A stretch of 64,000 nt of DNA from Rhodocyclales bacterium (lineage in GTDB: Bacteria > Pseudomonadota > Gammaproteobacteria > Burkholderiales > Rhodocyclaceae): positions 868,001-932,000 of the forward strand of contig JACRPA010000002.1 in assembly GCA_016214145.1 (NCBI GenBank). The letters are read 5' to 3'. Shown one piece after another: positions 38,072-46,587 of this stretch. A model generated the notes under the pieces. The model saw nothing but the letters and a program-made list of their open reading frames with translations. It had not been told where the DNA came from and searched no databases. A program made the translations under genes and the position numbers. Each line of letters opens with the position of its first letter. The stretch's first letter is position 1.

Positions 38072-39678
38072 CGCCGCTCGCGCAAACCCCCCAATGGCAG
38101 GCGCTCGCAGCACACCGCGACGCGCTGGCGGGTAAGCATCTCAACGAGTTCTTCGCCGCGGATGCGCAGCGCTTCGCACGTCTGTCGCTGCGCTGCGGCG
38201 AGCTGCTGGCCGACTTTTCCAAACAGCGTCTCACCGCCGAAACGCTCGGTCTCCTCGTCCGGCTCGCCGAGGCGCGCGACCTGGCCGGCTTCCTGCGCCG
38301 CATGACCGACGGCGAGGCCATCAACGCCACGGAAAACCGCGCCGCCCTGCACATCGCCCTGCGCGCCGAGCGGCCCTACCGCGCCGCCGGCAAGGGCGTG
38401 CTGCCCGAGGTGATCGCCACGCGTTCGCGCATGCGCGAACTGGCCGGCGCCATTCGTTCAGGCGAATGGCGCGGCAGCGGCGGCGCGCCGATCAATGCCG
38501 TCGTCAACCTCGGCATCGGCGGCTCCGATCTCGGCCCGCGCATGGCCGCGCAGGCGCTCGGCGAATACGCCGATCCGAAGCTGACAGTGCGCTTCGTCGC
38601 CAACATCGACCCGGCGGAGTTCGCCGATACGGTGCGCGACCTCGACCCGGCGCGCACGCTGTTCATCGTTTCCTCGAAGACCTTCACGACGCAGGAGACG
38701 CTGGCCAACGCCCGCGCCGCGCGCGCCTGGCTCGGCGACGCCGACCCGGCGCGGCATTTCCTCGCCGTCAGCAACAACGTCGCCGCGGCCCAGGCCTTCG
38801 GCATCCCGGCGGAAAACTGCCTGGCCATGCCGGAATGGGTGGGCGGGCGTTTCTCGATGTGGTCGGCCATCGGCCTGCCGCTGGCCTGTTCCATCGGCAT
38901 GGACGCTTTCGAGGAACTGCTCGCCGGCGCGCGCGAGATGGACGAGCATTTCCTGTCTGCGCCCTACGCCGGGAACCTGCCCGTGGTGATGGCCCTCGTC
39001 GGCCTGTGGAACATCGACTTCCTCGGCGCCGAATCGCTCGCCGTGATCCCCTACGCGCATCGTCTCGGACTGCTGCCGGCCTACCTGCAGCAGCTCGAGA
39101 TGGAAAGCAACGGCAAGCGCGTGACGCTCGGCAACGAGGACGTCGGCTGCGCCACCGCACCGATCCTCTGGGGCATGGCCGGCTCGGTCGGCCAGCACGC
39201 CTTCCACCAGCTCTTCTACCAGGGCACGCGGCTGACGCCGATCGACTTCGTCGTCCCAGTCGGAGACGCCGGCCCGGAACAGGAAGCGCTGGTCGCCAAC
39301 GCCCTGGCGCAGAGCGCCGCAGTGATGAAAGGCAAAACGCTCGAGGAAGCGAAGGCCCAGTTGATTGTCGCCGGAAAAACCGAAGCGGAGGCAGCGCGCC
39401 TGGCGCCGCACCTGGCCTGCCCGGGCAACCAGCCGAGCACGACGCTGCTGATGCCGCGCCTCGCGCCGCGCACGCTGGGCAGCCTGATCGCCCTTTACGA
39501 GCACAAGGTGGTGGTGCAGGGCTGCCTGTGGGGCGTGAACAGCTTCGACCAGTGGGGCGTCGAGCACGGCAAGCAGATGGCGCGCGAACTCCTGCCGAAG
39601 ATGCTCACGGGCGAAGGGGAGTTCGATGCCTCCACCGCCGGTCTGCTCGCCGCCATCCGCGCCTGGCTGAAAGCCTGA
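38068..39678 (+). CDS. pgi: Glucose-6-phosphate isomerase
   Basis: 536 residues. It interconverts glucose-6-phosphate and fructose-6-phosphate. The family signatures VGGRFSMWSAIGLPLA and GCLWGVNSFDQWGVEHGK are intact. The ATG at 38068 overlaps the stop of the glycosyltransferase gene, so the much longer open frame upstream is not coding. Its stop abuts the stop of orn on the other strand with no spacer. With the phosphofructokinase gene 22 kb away it provides upper glycolysis. Confidence 0.96.
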   Translation: MTPLAQTPQWQALAAHRDALAGKHLNEFFAADAQRFARLSLRCGELLADFSKQRLTAETLGLLVRLAEARDLAGFLRRMTDGEAINATENRAALHIALRAERPYRAAGKGVLPEVIATRSRMRELAGAIRSGEWRGSGGAPINAVVNLGIGGSDLGPRMAAQALGEYADPKLTVRFVANIDPAEFADTVRDLDPARTLFIVSSKTFTTQETLANARAARAWLGDADPARHFLAVSNNVAAAQAFGIPAENCLAMPEWVGGRFSMWSAIGLPLACSIGMDAFEELLAGAREMDEHFLSAPYAGNLPVVMALVGLWNIDFLGAESLAVIPYAHRLGLLPAYLQQLEMESNGKRVTLGNEDVGCATAPILWGMAGSVGQHAFHQLFYQGTRLTPIDFVVPVGDAGPEQEALVANALAQSAAVMKGKTLEEAKAQLIVAGKTEAEAARLAPHLACPGNQPSTTLLMPRLAPRTLGSLIALYEHKVVVQGCLWGVNSFDQWGVEHGKQMARELLPKMLTGEGEFDASTAGLLAAIRAWLKA

Positions 39679-40224
39679 TTACAGCCTGATGAAGTTGTCG
39701 CGGTAGTAGCGCAATTCCTCGATCGACTCGTGGATATCCGCCAGCGCCGTGTGCGCGCCCTTCTTCACCACGCCCTTGTAGACCTCCGGCTTCCAGCGCC
39801 GCGCCAGTTCCTTCAGCGTGCTGACATCCAGGTTGCGGTAGTGGAAATACGCCTCCAGGCCGGGCAGCCAGCGCGCCATGAAACGGCGGTCCTGGCAGAT
39901 CGAGTTGCCGCACATCGGCGAGGTGCGCTCCGGAACGTACTGGCGCATGAACGCCAGCAGCTGCGCCGTCGCCGCCGCCTCGTCGGTCTGCGAAGCGCGC
40001 ACCTTGTCGACAAGACCCGACTTGCCGTGGGTGCTCCTGTTCCACTCGTCCATGGCGTCGAGCACGGCGTCGGGCTGGTGCACCACCACCACCGGCGATT
40101 CGGCCAGGGTATTCAGCGCGCTGTCCGTCGCCACCATGGCGATCTCGATGACGCGGTCGCGGTCGGGATCGAGGCCGGTCATTTCCATGTCCAGCCAGAT
40201 GAGGTTGTTGGGTTCCTGTGCCAT
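39679..40224 (-). CDS. orn: Oligoribonuclease
   Basis: 181 residues. DEDDh 3'-5' exonuclease that degrades di- and short oligoribonucleotides, including the pGpG from cyclic di-GMP breakdown. The DEDD motifs are LDMEMTGLD, the [13 protein letters not shown] region, NSICQDRRF and [10 protein letters not shown]. The ATG at 40224 is preferred over one at 40260 because it gives the usual [17 protein letters not shown] start. It is divergent from the M48 protease gene. Confidence 0.96.
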   Translation of the reverse strand: MAQEPNNLIWLDMEMTGLDPDRDRVIEIAMVATDSALNTLAESPVVVVHQPDAVLDAMDEWNRSTHGKSGLVDKVRASQTDEAAATAQLLAFMRQYVPERTSPMCGNSICQDRRFMARWLPGLEAYFHYRNLDVSTLKELARRWKPEVYKGVVKKGAHTALADIHESIEELRYYRDNFIRL

Positions 40225-40286
40225 AATTTCACGAGAACTGGAAAGCCCGCATTCTGTCACAGTTCATATCCTTTCATGACTCCACG

Positions 40287-41528
40287 ATGACCGCCGCCTT
40301 CACCACGCTGTTTTTCGCCGCCCTCACCCTGACCACCGCGTTGCGCCTGTGGCTGGCACGGCGCCACATCCGCCATGTCGCCGCGCACCGCGACGCCGTG
40401 CCGGAAGCCTTCCGCGAAACCGTCGCGCTGGAAGCCCACCAGCGCGCCGCCGACTACACCGTGGCCAAGGTGCGCCTGGCCATGATCGAGGTCGCCGCCG
40501 GCGCGCTCTTCGTGCTGGCGCTCACCCTCGGCGGCGCCCTGCAGGCCCTGCATTCGGCGTGGACGGCGCTCGGCCTCGACGGCCTGGCGCACGGCCTGGC
40601 CTTCATCGGCGGCCTCGTCGTGCTGAGCTCGCTCGTCGACCTGCCCTTCTCGCTCTACCGCACCTTCATCATCGAGGAACGCTTCGGTTTCAACAAGATG
40701 TCCCTGCGCCTGTTCGCAATCGATCTCGCCAAGGGCGCGCTGCTCGGCGCGGCGATCGGCCTGCCGGTGCTGCTGGCGGTGCTGTGGCTGATGGAGCGGA
40801 TGGGCGCTCACTGGTGGCTCTACGTCTGGCTGTTCTGGCTCGGCTTCAACCTTCTGGCGCTGCTCATCTATCCGACCGTGATCGCGCCGCTCTTCAACAA
40901 ATTCACGCCGCTCGCCGACGCGCCCCTGAAAGCGCGCATCGAGGCGCTGCTGGCACGCTGCGGCTTCCGCGCCAGCGGGCTCTTCGTCATGGACGGATCG
41001 AAGCGCTCCGCCCACGGCAATGCCTATTTCACCGGCTTCGGCCAGGCCAAGCGCATCGTCTTCTTCGACACGCTGCTGGAAAAGCTCGCCCCGGCCGAAA
41101 TCGAGGCCGTGCTGGCGCATGAACTCGGCCACTACAAGCGCCACCACGTCTGGAAGCGCATCGGCGTGCTGGCGCTGGCGAGCTTCGGCTTCCTCTGGCT
41201 GCTCGGCGGCCTGATCGACGCGCCGTGGTTCTACGAAGGGCTGGGCATGACTTCGCGCGGCACCGCGGCGGCGCTGGTGCTCTTCTCGCTGGCCATACCG
41301 GTGTTCACCTTCCCGCTGGCGCCGCTGATGAGCGCCTTCTCGCGCCGCCACGAATACGAGGCCGACGCCTATGCCGCGCGGCAGGCCGGCGCCGGCGATC
41401 TCGTTGCCGCGCTGGTCAAGCTCTACCGCGACAACGCCGCCACGCTGACCCCCGACCCGCTCTACTCAACCTTCTACGATTCCCACCCGCCGGCGGCGGC
41501 GCGCATCGCGCAACTGAAAACAGTTTAG
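40287..41528 (+). CDS. M48 family membrane metalloprotease (Ste24/CAAX protease 1-like)
   Basis: 413 residues with several membrane helices. The zinc motif is HELGHYKRHH and the third ligand is the glutamate in EYEADAYA. It resembles the Ste24 prenyl protease family. In bacteria such enzymes take part in envelope protein quality control, but the substrate is unknown. A small cytochrome c gene follows after 8 bases on the same strand. Confidence 0.9.
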   Translation: MTAAFTTLFFAALTLTTALRLWLARRHIRHVAAHRDAVPEAFRETVALEAHQRAADYTVAKVRLAMIEVAAGALFVLALTLGGALQALHSAWTALGLDGLAHGLAFIGGLVVLSSLVDLPFSLYRTFIIEERFGFNKMSLRLFAIDLAKGALLGAAIGLPVLLAVLWLMERMGAHWWLYVWLFWLGFNLLALLIYPTVIAPLFNKFTPLADAPLKARIEALLARCGFRASGLFVMDGSKRSAHGNAYFTGFGQAKRIVFFDTLLEKLAPAEIEAVLAHELGHYKRHHVWKRIGVLALASFGFLWLLGGLIDAPWFYEGLGMTSRGTAAALVLFSLAIPVFTFPLAPLMSAFSRRHEYEADAYAARQAGAGDLVAALVKLYRDNAATLTPDPLYSTFYDSHPPAAARIAQLKTV

Positions 41529-41536
41529 GAGAGACC

Positions 41537-41842
41537 ATGAACAAAACCCTGATCGCACTCCTCGCGCTGTGGCCGCTGGCGGCCGCCGCCAATCCCTTTC
41601 CCAAAGGCGACCCGAAAGTCGGCAAGAAGCTGCACGACGCCAAGTGCGTCGCCTGCCACCAGCGCCTCGTCGGCGGCAGCGGCTCGGACATCTACACGCG
41701 CATCGACCGCAAGATCCAGACCCCGAAGGCGCTGCAGCAGCGCATCGCCGCCTGCAACGCCCAGGTCAACGCCGGCTGGTTCCCGGAAGAGGAGGAACAT
41801 GCCGCCGCCCACCTCAACCAGCAGTTCTACAAGTTCAAGTAA
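41537..41842 (+). CDS. Small periplasmic c-type cytochrome
   Basis: 101 residues. The signal peptide is about 1-18 (ALLALWPLAAAA), and the single haem motif CVACH is at 37-41. The C-terminal helix has GWFPEEEEHAAAHLNQQFY. The only methionine is the initiator, so the usual Met sixth haem ligand is missing and His or another residue must serve. It is probably an electron carrier, partner unknown. The ATG at 41537 has a GGAGAG ribosome-binding site. Confidence 0.85.
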   Translation: MNKTLIALLALWPLAAAANPFPKGDPKVGKKLHDAKCVACHQRLVGGSGSDIYTRIDRKIQTPKALQQRIAACNAQVNAGWFPEEEEHAAAHLNQQFYKFK

Positions 41843-41843
41843 G

Positions 41844-42179
41844 GTGACGTTCCGGGATCTCGCCCAGGGCCAGTGCGCGCCGCTCTCCGGCGCGGGCCAC
41901 CGCCTCGACGCGGCGCGACTGGCAACGCTGCTGGCGCTGCTGCCCGGCTGGGAAAGCGACGGCAATACGATCGCCAAGTCCTTCGCCTTCCCAGACTACG
42001 AAACAACAATGGCCTTCGTCAACGCCGTCGCACGCATCGCGCAACAGCAGGACCACCACCCGGACATCGCCTTCGGCTACAACCGCTGCCGCGTCGCGTA
42101 CTCGACGCATTCGGTCGGTGGCATCTCCCTCAACGACTTCATCTGCGCAGCGAAGATCGAAGCGCTGACCCGCCCTTGA
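41844..42179 (+). CDS. phhB: Pterin-4a-carbinolamine dehydratase
   Basis: 111 residues from a GTG at 41844 (MTFRDLAQGQCAPLSG). It recycles oxidised tetrahydropterin after aromatic hydroxylases, or acts in related pterin chemistry. The active-site pattern QQQDHHPDI is present and the length is normal. An ATG at 41799 in the same frame has a far better ribosome-binding site (AGAGGAGG) but would add a Pro/Ser/Thr stretch read from inside the cytochrome gene. The GTG start is preferred on family grounds. No phenylalanine hydroxylase gene is nearby. The stop overlaps the rsgA start. Confidence 0.88.
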   Translation: MTFRDLAQGQCAPLSGAGHRLDAARLATLLALLPGWESDGNTIAKSFAFPDYETTMAFVNAVARIAQQQDHHPDIAFGYNRCRVAYSTHSVGGISLNDFICAAKIEALTRP

Positions 42180-43045
42180 GCCAGGCCGGCACCGTCGTCG
42201 CCGCCTTCGGCCGGCAATACGAAATCGCGCTGGACGACGGCGGCTTCGCTCTCTGCTATCCGCGCGGCAAGAAAAGCCACGTCGCCTGCGGCGACCGCGT
42301 CACGGTGGATCTCTCCGCGCCCGACCACGGCGTCATCGCCGCCGTGGCGCCGCGCAGCACGCTGCTCTACCGCAGCGACGCCTTCCGCCAGAAGCTCTTC
42401 GCCGCCAACGCCACGCAGGCCGTCATCGTCGTCGCCGCCGAGCCGAGCTTCAGCGACGAACTGGTGACGCGCTGCATCGTCTCCGCCGAACAGCAGCACA
42501 TGCGCGTGGCGATCGTCCTGAACAAGACCGACCTCGCCGACAAGGCCGAGGCCGCACGCAAACAGCTGGCGCCCTTCCATGCGCTCGGCTATCCGGTGGT
42601 GGAACTGTGCGCGAAGCGCGACGGGACGGCGCTGCTGCCCCTCCTCGCCGGGCAGTGCAGCGTGCTGGTCGGGCAATCCGGCATGGGCAAGTCCACGCTC
42701 ATCAACGCCCTGCTGCCGCAGGCCCAGGCCGCCGTGCGCGAAATTTCCGAAGCGCTGGATTCCGGCAAGCACACCACCACCCACACCCGGCTCTACCGCC
42801 TCGACGCCAACAGCACCCTCATCGACAGCCCCGGCATGCAGGAATTCGGCCTGGCGCACCTGACGCGCGCCGAGATCGAGCAGGGCTTCCGCGAATTCCT
42901 GCCCTATCTCGACAAGTGCCGCTTCCGCGACTGCCGCCACGACCGCGAGCCCGACTGCGCCCTGCGCGCCGCCGTGGCGGGCGGCAATATCAGTCCGCGT
43001 CGGCTCGATCAGTTCCACGCGCTCTGCGCATCCTGCGGAAAATAA
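42176..43045 (+). CDS. rsgA: Ribosome small subunit-dependent GTPase RsgA
   Basis: 289 residues. Circularly permuted GTPase that helps mature the 30S subunit. The order is OB-fold, then G4 (NKTD 116-119), G1 (GQSGMGKS 166-173), G3 (DSPG 217-220), then a zinc finger with Cys248, Cys253, His255 and Cys261. The start is a TTG at 42176 overlapping the phhB stop (TTGA). The open frame continues upstream out of frame with phhB and is not coding there. Confidence 0.94.
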   Translation: MSQAGTVVAAFGRQYEIALDDGGFALCYPRGKKSHVACGDRVTVDLSAPDHGVIAAVAPRSTLLYRSDAFRQKLFAANATQAVIVVAAEPSFSDELVTRCIVSAEQQHMRVAIVLNKTDLADKAEAARKQLAPFHALGYPVVELCAKRDGTALLPLLAGQCSVLVGQSGMGKSTLINALLPQAQAAVREISEALDSGKHTTTHTRLYRLDANSTLIDSPGMQEFGLAHLTRAEIEQGFREFLPYLDKCRFRDCRHDREPDCALRAAVAGGNISPRRLDQFHALCASCGK

Positions 43046-43068
43046 AAGTCAGTCTCCACAATACGGCG
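43045..43068 (-). repeat. Interspersed 24-base motif, copy 6 (intergenic, at rsgA stop)
   Basis: On the minus strand: CGCCGT, ATTGTGGA, GACTGACTTT. It starts at the last base of the rsgA stop codon and is the one copy outside any gene. Confidence 0.85.
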
Positions 43069-43079
43069 GCGCGACGCCC

Positions 43080-43110
43080 AAAATGAAACAGGCCGGTCAC
43101 CCGGCCCGTT
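43080..43110 (-). terminator. Terminator of the thiolase gene
   Basis: On the minus strand AACGGGCCGG pairs with CCGGCCTGTT (one G-T pair) around GTGA and is followed by TCATTTT, 26 bases after the thiolase stop. It may also serve rsgA from the other side. Confidence 0.65.
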
Positions 43111-43135
43111 CAGTCCTGCTTCCTGCGAAGCCGCG

Positions 43136-44323
43136 CTACACGCGCTCCCAGATCGTCGTGATGCCTTGGCCGCCGCCGATGCACATGGTGGCGATACCGT
43201 AGCGGCCGTTGACGCGGATCAGTTCGTGCAGCAGCTTGGTGACGATCACCGCGCCGGTGGCGCCGACCGGATGGCCGAGCGCGATGGCGCCGCCGTTGAC
43301 GTTGGTCCTGGCCGGATCGAAGCCGAGGCCCTTGGCCACGGTCAGCGACTGCACGGCGAAGGCTTCGTTGGACTCGATGACGTCGATCTTGTCCAGGGTG
43401 AGACCGGCCTTCTGCAGCGCGACCTTGGTCGAGGGAATCGGCCCCTCCCCCATCACGTCGTTGGGCACCCCGGCGATGGCGTAGGCGACCAGGCGGGCGA
43501 TCGGCTTGTGGCCGCCCGCGGCGGCCCTGGCGGCATCGGCCAGGATCAGCGCGGCGGCGGCATCGTTGATGCCCGATGCGTTGCCGGCCGTCACCGTGCC
43601 GTCCTTCTTGAAGGCCGGCTTCATCTTCGCCAGCGATTCCATCGTCGTGCCGGCGCGCGGATGCTCGTCGGTGTCGAACACCACATCGCCCTTGCGGGTC
43701 TTCAGGGTGATCGGCGCGATCTGCGACTTGAAGCGGCCTTCGGCGATGGCTTTCGCCGCGCGCGTCTGCGACTCGACGGAGAAGGCGTCCTGCGCTTCAC
43801 GCGAAATGCCGTGCTTGACCGCCAGGTTCTCGGCGGTGATGCCCATGTGGCCGACGCCGAACGGGTCGGTCAGCACAGCGACCATGGCATCGATCGCCTG
43901 GGTGTCGCCCATGCGCGCGCCCGAGCGCAGCGTCGGCATCAGGTAGGCGCCGCGCGACATTACCTCGACGCCGCCGCCGAGCGCAAAATCGGCATCGCCA
44001 AGCAGGATGGCCTGCGCCGAATTGACGATGGCCTGCTGCGAGGAGCCGCACAGGCGGTTCACCGCGAAGGCCACCGAATCCATCGACATGCCGGCCTGGA
44101 TGGTCGACACCCGCGCCACATAGGCATAGCGCGATTCGGTCGGGATGCAGTTGCCGACCGTGGCAAAGCTGATCTGCTTCGGATCGACGCCGGAACGGGC
44201 GATCGCCTCCTTGAAGACCACGCCGCCGAGATCGGCCGGCTCCATGCCGGCGAGCGCGCCGCTGAAGGTACCCACAGCGCTGCGCACGGCGCTCAGAACT
44301 ACCACTTCTCTCTTGTCAGCCAT
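43136..44323 (-). CDS. Acetyl-CoA C-acyltransferase (BktB-like thiolase)
   Basis: 395 residues. Condenses or cleaves acyl-CoA and acetyl-CoA units. The acyl-accepting cysteine is Cys92 in NRLCGSSQQA, and the catalytic His and Cys occur in ALGHPVGATGA and CIGGGQG. Sequence and length resemble the beta-ketothiolase BktB of Cupriavidus, which acts in polyhydroxyalkanoate or fatty-acid metabolism. No pha genes lie nearby, so the pathway is open. Confidence 0.92.
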   Translation of the reverse strand: MADKREVVVLSAVRSAVGTFSGALAGMEPADLGGVVFKEAIARSGVDPKQISFATVGNCIPTESRYAYVARVSTIQAGMSMDSVAFAVNRLCGSSQQAIVNSAQAILLGDADFALGGGVEVMSRGAYLMPTLRSGARMGDTQAIDAMVAVLTDPFGVGHMGITAENLAVKHGISREAQDAFSVESQTRAAKAIAEGRFKSQIAPITLKTRKGDVVFDTDEHPRAGTTMESLAKMKPAFKKDGTVTAGNASGINDAAAALILADAARAAAGGHKPIARLVAYAIAGVPNDVMGEGPIPSTKVALQKAGLTLDKIDVIESNEAFAVQSLTVAKGLGFDPARTNVNGGAIALGHPVGATGAVIVTKLLHELIRVNGRYGIATMCIGGGQGITTIWERV

Positions 44324-44341
44324 TTCGTAACTCCTAGGAAA

Positions 44342-45265
44342 TCAACCTGCCCAACTGGCGACGCCGAGCAGCGTCAGCAGCAACAAACAGAGCACCAACG
44401 TGCGCCACACCAGGCCGATTCCGCTCTGCATGAAATCGGCGTCGGCCTCCTCGCCCAGTCCCAGTTCGGGTCTTTCCGTCACTTCGCCCGATTCAATGAT
44501 CGGCTGCCCCAGGCGCACGCCCAGTGCGCCGGCACCGCTTGCCAGCAGTATACCCGCTGCCTCGTCCGGCCAGCGCGCCGCCTGGGTGCGCCAGCAGTAA
44601 ACCGCATCCTCGAAGTCGCCGACGACGGCAAAGGCCGCCGCGGTGATGCGCACCGGCAGCCAGTCGATGACGGCGAAAGCCCGCGTGGCAAAGCGGCCGA
44701 AGGCGCCGAATTCGGCGTCGCGCCGTTCGCCCCAATGGCGCCTGAAATAGTAGGCCAGACGGTACATCAGGGCGCCGGCCGGCCCCGGCAGCAGGACGAA
44801 CCAGACGACTACGGCGAAGACATGGCGGTGCGAGGCGACCAGCGCCTCCTCCATGGCCAGGCGCGCGATCTCGGTGGCGTTGAGGCCGTCGGCCGCGCGG
44901 CCGCGCCATTCGCCGAGCAGGCCACGGGCGCGTTCCGTCTCGCCCATGCGCAGCGCCAGGTGGATATCGGTGTAATAGTGGCTGAACTGGCGGAAACCCA
45001 GGGCCAGATAGAGGATCGCCACGTTCCAGAGGAAGCCGAGCAGCGGATTCACCGCCATCAGCGCGAAATAGATCGCGGCGCAGGCGATCGTCGCCGGCAG
45101 CACCGCCAGCAGCCAGGCGATCATGCCGTGGCGCTCCTGGCCGTCGTTGAAGTGTCCCTCGAAGAAGCGTGCATAGTGCGACAGCGGCACGGCGACCACC
45201 TTGCGCTCGGCCAGCGGTCGCAACTGCTCCAGCAGCAGGACGACGATGAGGGAGATGACGGTCAT
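44342..45265 (-). CDS. CobD/CbiB-like (AmpE-type) membrane protein
   Basis: 307 residues with about five membrane segments. The N-terminus (SLIVVLLLEQLRPL) and the central RGR-type loop resemble the CobD/CbiB family in its AmpE-like branch, common in betaproteobacteria. True CbiB makes adenosylcobinamide phosphate, whereas AmpE is linked to beta-lactamase induction. No cobalamin genes are nearby, so a biosynthetic role is doubtful. It lies 18 bases upstream of the thiolase gene. Confidence 0.75.
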   Translation of the reverse strand: MTVISLIVVLLLEQLRPLAERKVVAVPLSHYARFFEGHFNDGQERHGMIAWLLAVLPATIACAAIYFALMAVNPLLGFLWNVAILYLALGFRQFSHYYTDIHLALRMGETERARGLLGEWRGRAADGLNATEIARLAMEEALVASHRHVFAVVVWFVLLPGPAGALMYRLAYYFRRHWGERRDAEFGAFGRFATRAFAVIDWLPVRITAAAFAVVGDFEDAVYCWRTQAARWPDEAAGILLASGAGALGVRLGQPIIESGEVTERPELGLGEEADADFMQSGIGLVWRTLVLCLLLLTLLGVASWAG

Positions 45266-45308
45266 GGGGGGGAGGCGAAACGGCTGACGAAACGTCCGGA
45301 TTATCGCA

Positions 45309-45908
45309 CTACTCGCCGTAGAGCAGGCGTTGCAGGCTCACCAGCATGCCCGCGGTGGCGCCCCAGATGAAATACCCCTCGTAGGGCATGGCGTAATAGT
45401 GGCGCAGCACGCCGCCGATCTCCATGCTGTGGCGCTGGTGGTTGGCCGGATCGAGCAGAAAGGAGAGCGGCGTCTCGAACACCTCGGCCACCTCGAAGCT
45501 GTCCAGGCTGAGATCCAAGGGCAGGCGAACCAGGCCGACCACCGGGGTGACGCTGAAGCCGGTGCCGGTGCGGTATTCGGGCAGGATGCCGAGGATCTCG
45601 ATCAACTCGGGATCGAGGCCGATTTCCTCCTCGGTTTCGCGCAATGCCGTGAACACCGGGGAGGCGTCGGCGGCCTCGCAGCGGCCGCCGGGAAAACTCA
45701 CCTGGCCGGCGTGGTCGTTGAGGTGGGCGGTGCGCTGGGTGAACAGCACCGTCAGCCCTTCCGGCCGATCGATGACCGGCACCAGCACGGCGGCAGGCGT
45801 CAGCCTCTCCGGCACGGCGTCCTCCTCCACGGTTTTCAACAGGCGCGGCCCGGCGAGGCGCTGGCGCAGCCAGTCGGCCGTCGGCACGACGGATTGCTGT
45901 TTCGGCAT
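45309..45908 (-). CDS. Nudix hydrolase, CoA pyrophosphatase type
   Basis: About 199 residues from the ATG at 45908; a TTG at 45926 next to the upstream stop would add six. The Nudix box is seen as GGRCEAADASPVFTALRET followed by EEEIGLD. The preceding VSFPGG and the N-terminal LTPAAVLVPV fit the CoA diphosphatase (NudL/YeaB) branch, which splits CoA to 4'-phosphopantetheine and 3',5'-ADP. Substrate is inferred from the subfamily. Confidence 0.88.
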   Translation of the reverse strand: MPKQQSVVPTADWLRQRLAGPRLLKTVEEDAVPERLTPAAVLVPVIDRPEGLTVLFTQRTAHLNDHAGQVSFPGGRCEAADASPVFTALRETEEEIGLDPELIEILGILPEYRTGTGFSVTPVVGLVRLPLDLSLDSFEVAEVFETPLSFLLDPANHQRHSMEIGGVLRHYYAMPYEGYFIWGATAGMLVSLQRLLYGE

Positions 45909-45927
45909 GCGGGGCGAAGTGCTCAAT

Positions 45928-46587
45928 TCAGTAACGCTTGCGCAGCGTCATGGTCTGCCCGTCGCGCTTCATTTCCATGCGATTGAGGAAGCTCATGCCG
46001 AGGAGCGCCATCGGCATGTCGTGCTGGTGTACCGTCCCCTCGACGCCGTGCAGGGTGACATCGCCCACCCGCACGTTGTCGAACGTGACCAGCCAGGCCT
46101 GGGTGATGCCGTTCGCCGTCTGCACCATGATCGGCCGGCCGCTGCCCAGATTGACGTTGGCGCGGCGTGCATCGGAGGCGCCGAGGGCCACGCTGGTGGC
46201 GCCGGTGTCCACCAGGAAGCGCACCGTCGCGCCATTGACCGTGCCGGTGGTGATGAAATGGCCGCGGCTGTCGGCGGTCAGGTTGGTGGTCTGCGCCTCG
46301 CCGCCATTGCCGCCGGAGTGCGCGTGCTGGCCGATGGACAGGCGCTGGCGCTTGCCGACGATCTCGACCGTGGCGCTGTCCTGGTCAACGGCAATCAGCC
46401 TGACGCCGCTGACGTTGGCGCCGACCGAAAGGGTACGCGGTTCCCCCCCGTCGATGACCAGCACCGCCTTGCCGGGAAACAGGCCGACCACGCCGACATC
46501 GACGGCCCAGGCCGGAAAGGCCGCGAATGCGCAACAAAGCGCGGAAAGGCTAGAATTCAGCACTCGCCGCACCCACTTGTTCATCAT
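45928..46587 (-). CDS. Retropepsin-like aspartic protease (clan AA, TIGR02281-like)
   Basis: About 219 residues. The N-terminal signal sequence ends FPAWA. The active-site motif is FLVDTGATSVALG, with the flap-side GMSFLNRM near the C-terminus. This fits the single-domain retropepsin-like proteases found in many Proteobacteria, probably periplasmic. The start is uncertain: in-frame ATG codons lie at 46584, 46587, 46602 and 46620, and the short forms avoid overlap with the divergent amidotransferase gene. Confidence 0.82.
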   Translation of the reverse strand: MMNKWVRRVLNSSLSALCCAFAAFPAWAVDVGVVGLFPGKAVLVIDGGEPRTLSVGANVSGVRLIAVDQDSATVEIVGKRQRLSIGQHAHSGGNGGEAQTTNLTADSRGHFITTGTVNGATVRFLVDTGATSVALGASDARRANVNLGSGRPIMVQTANGITQAWLVTFDNVRVGDVTLHGVEGTVHQHDMPMALLGMSFLNRMEMKRDGQTMTLRKRY

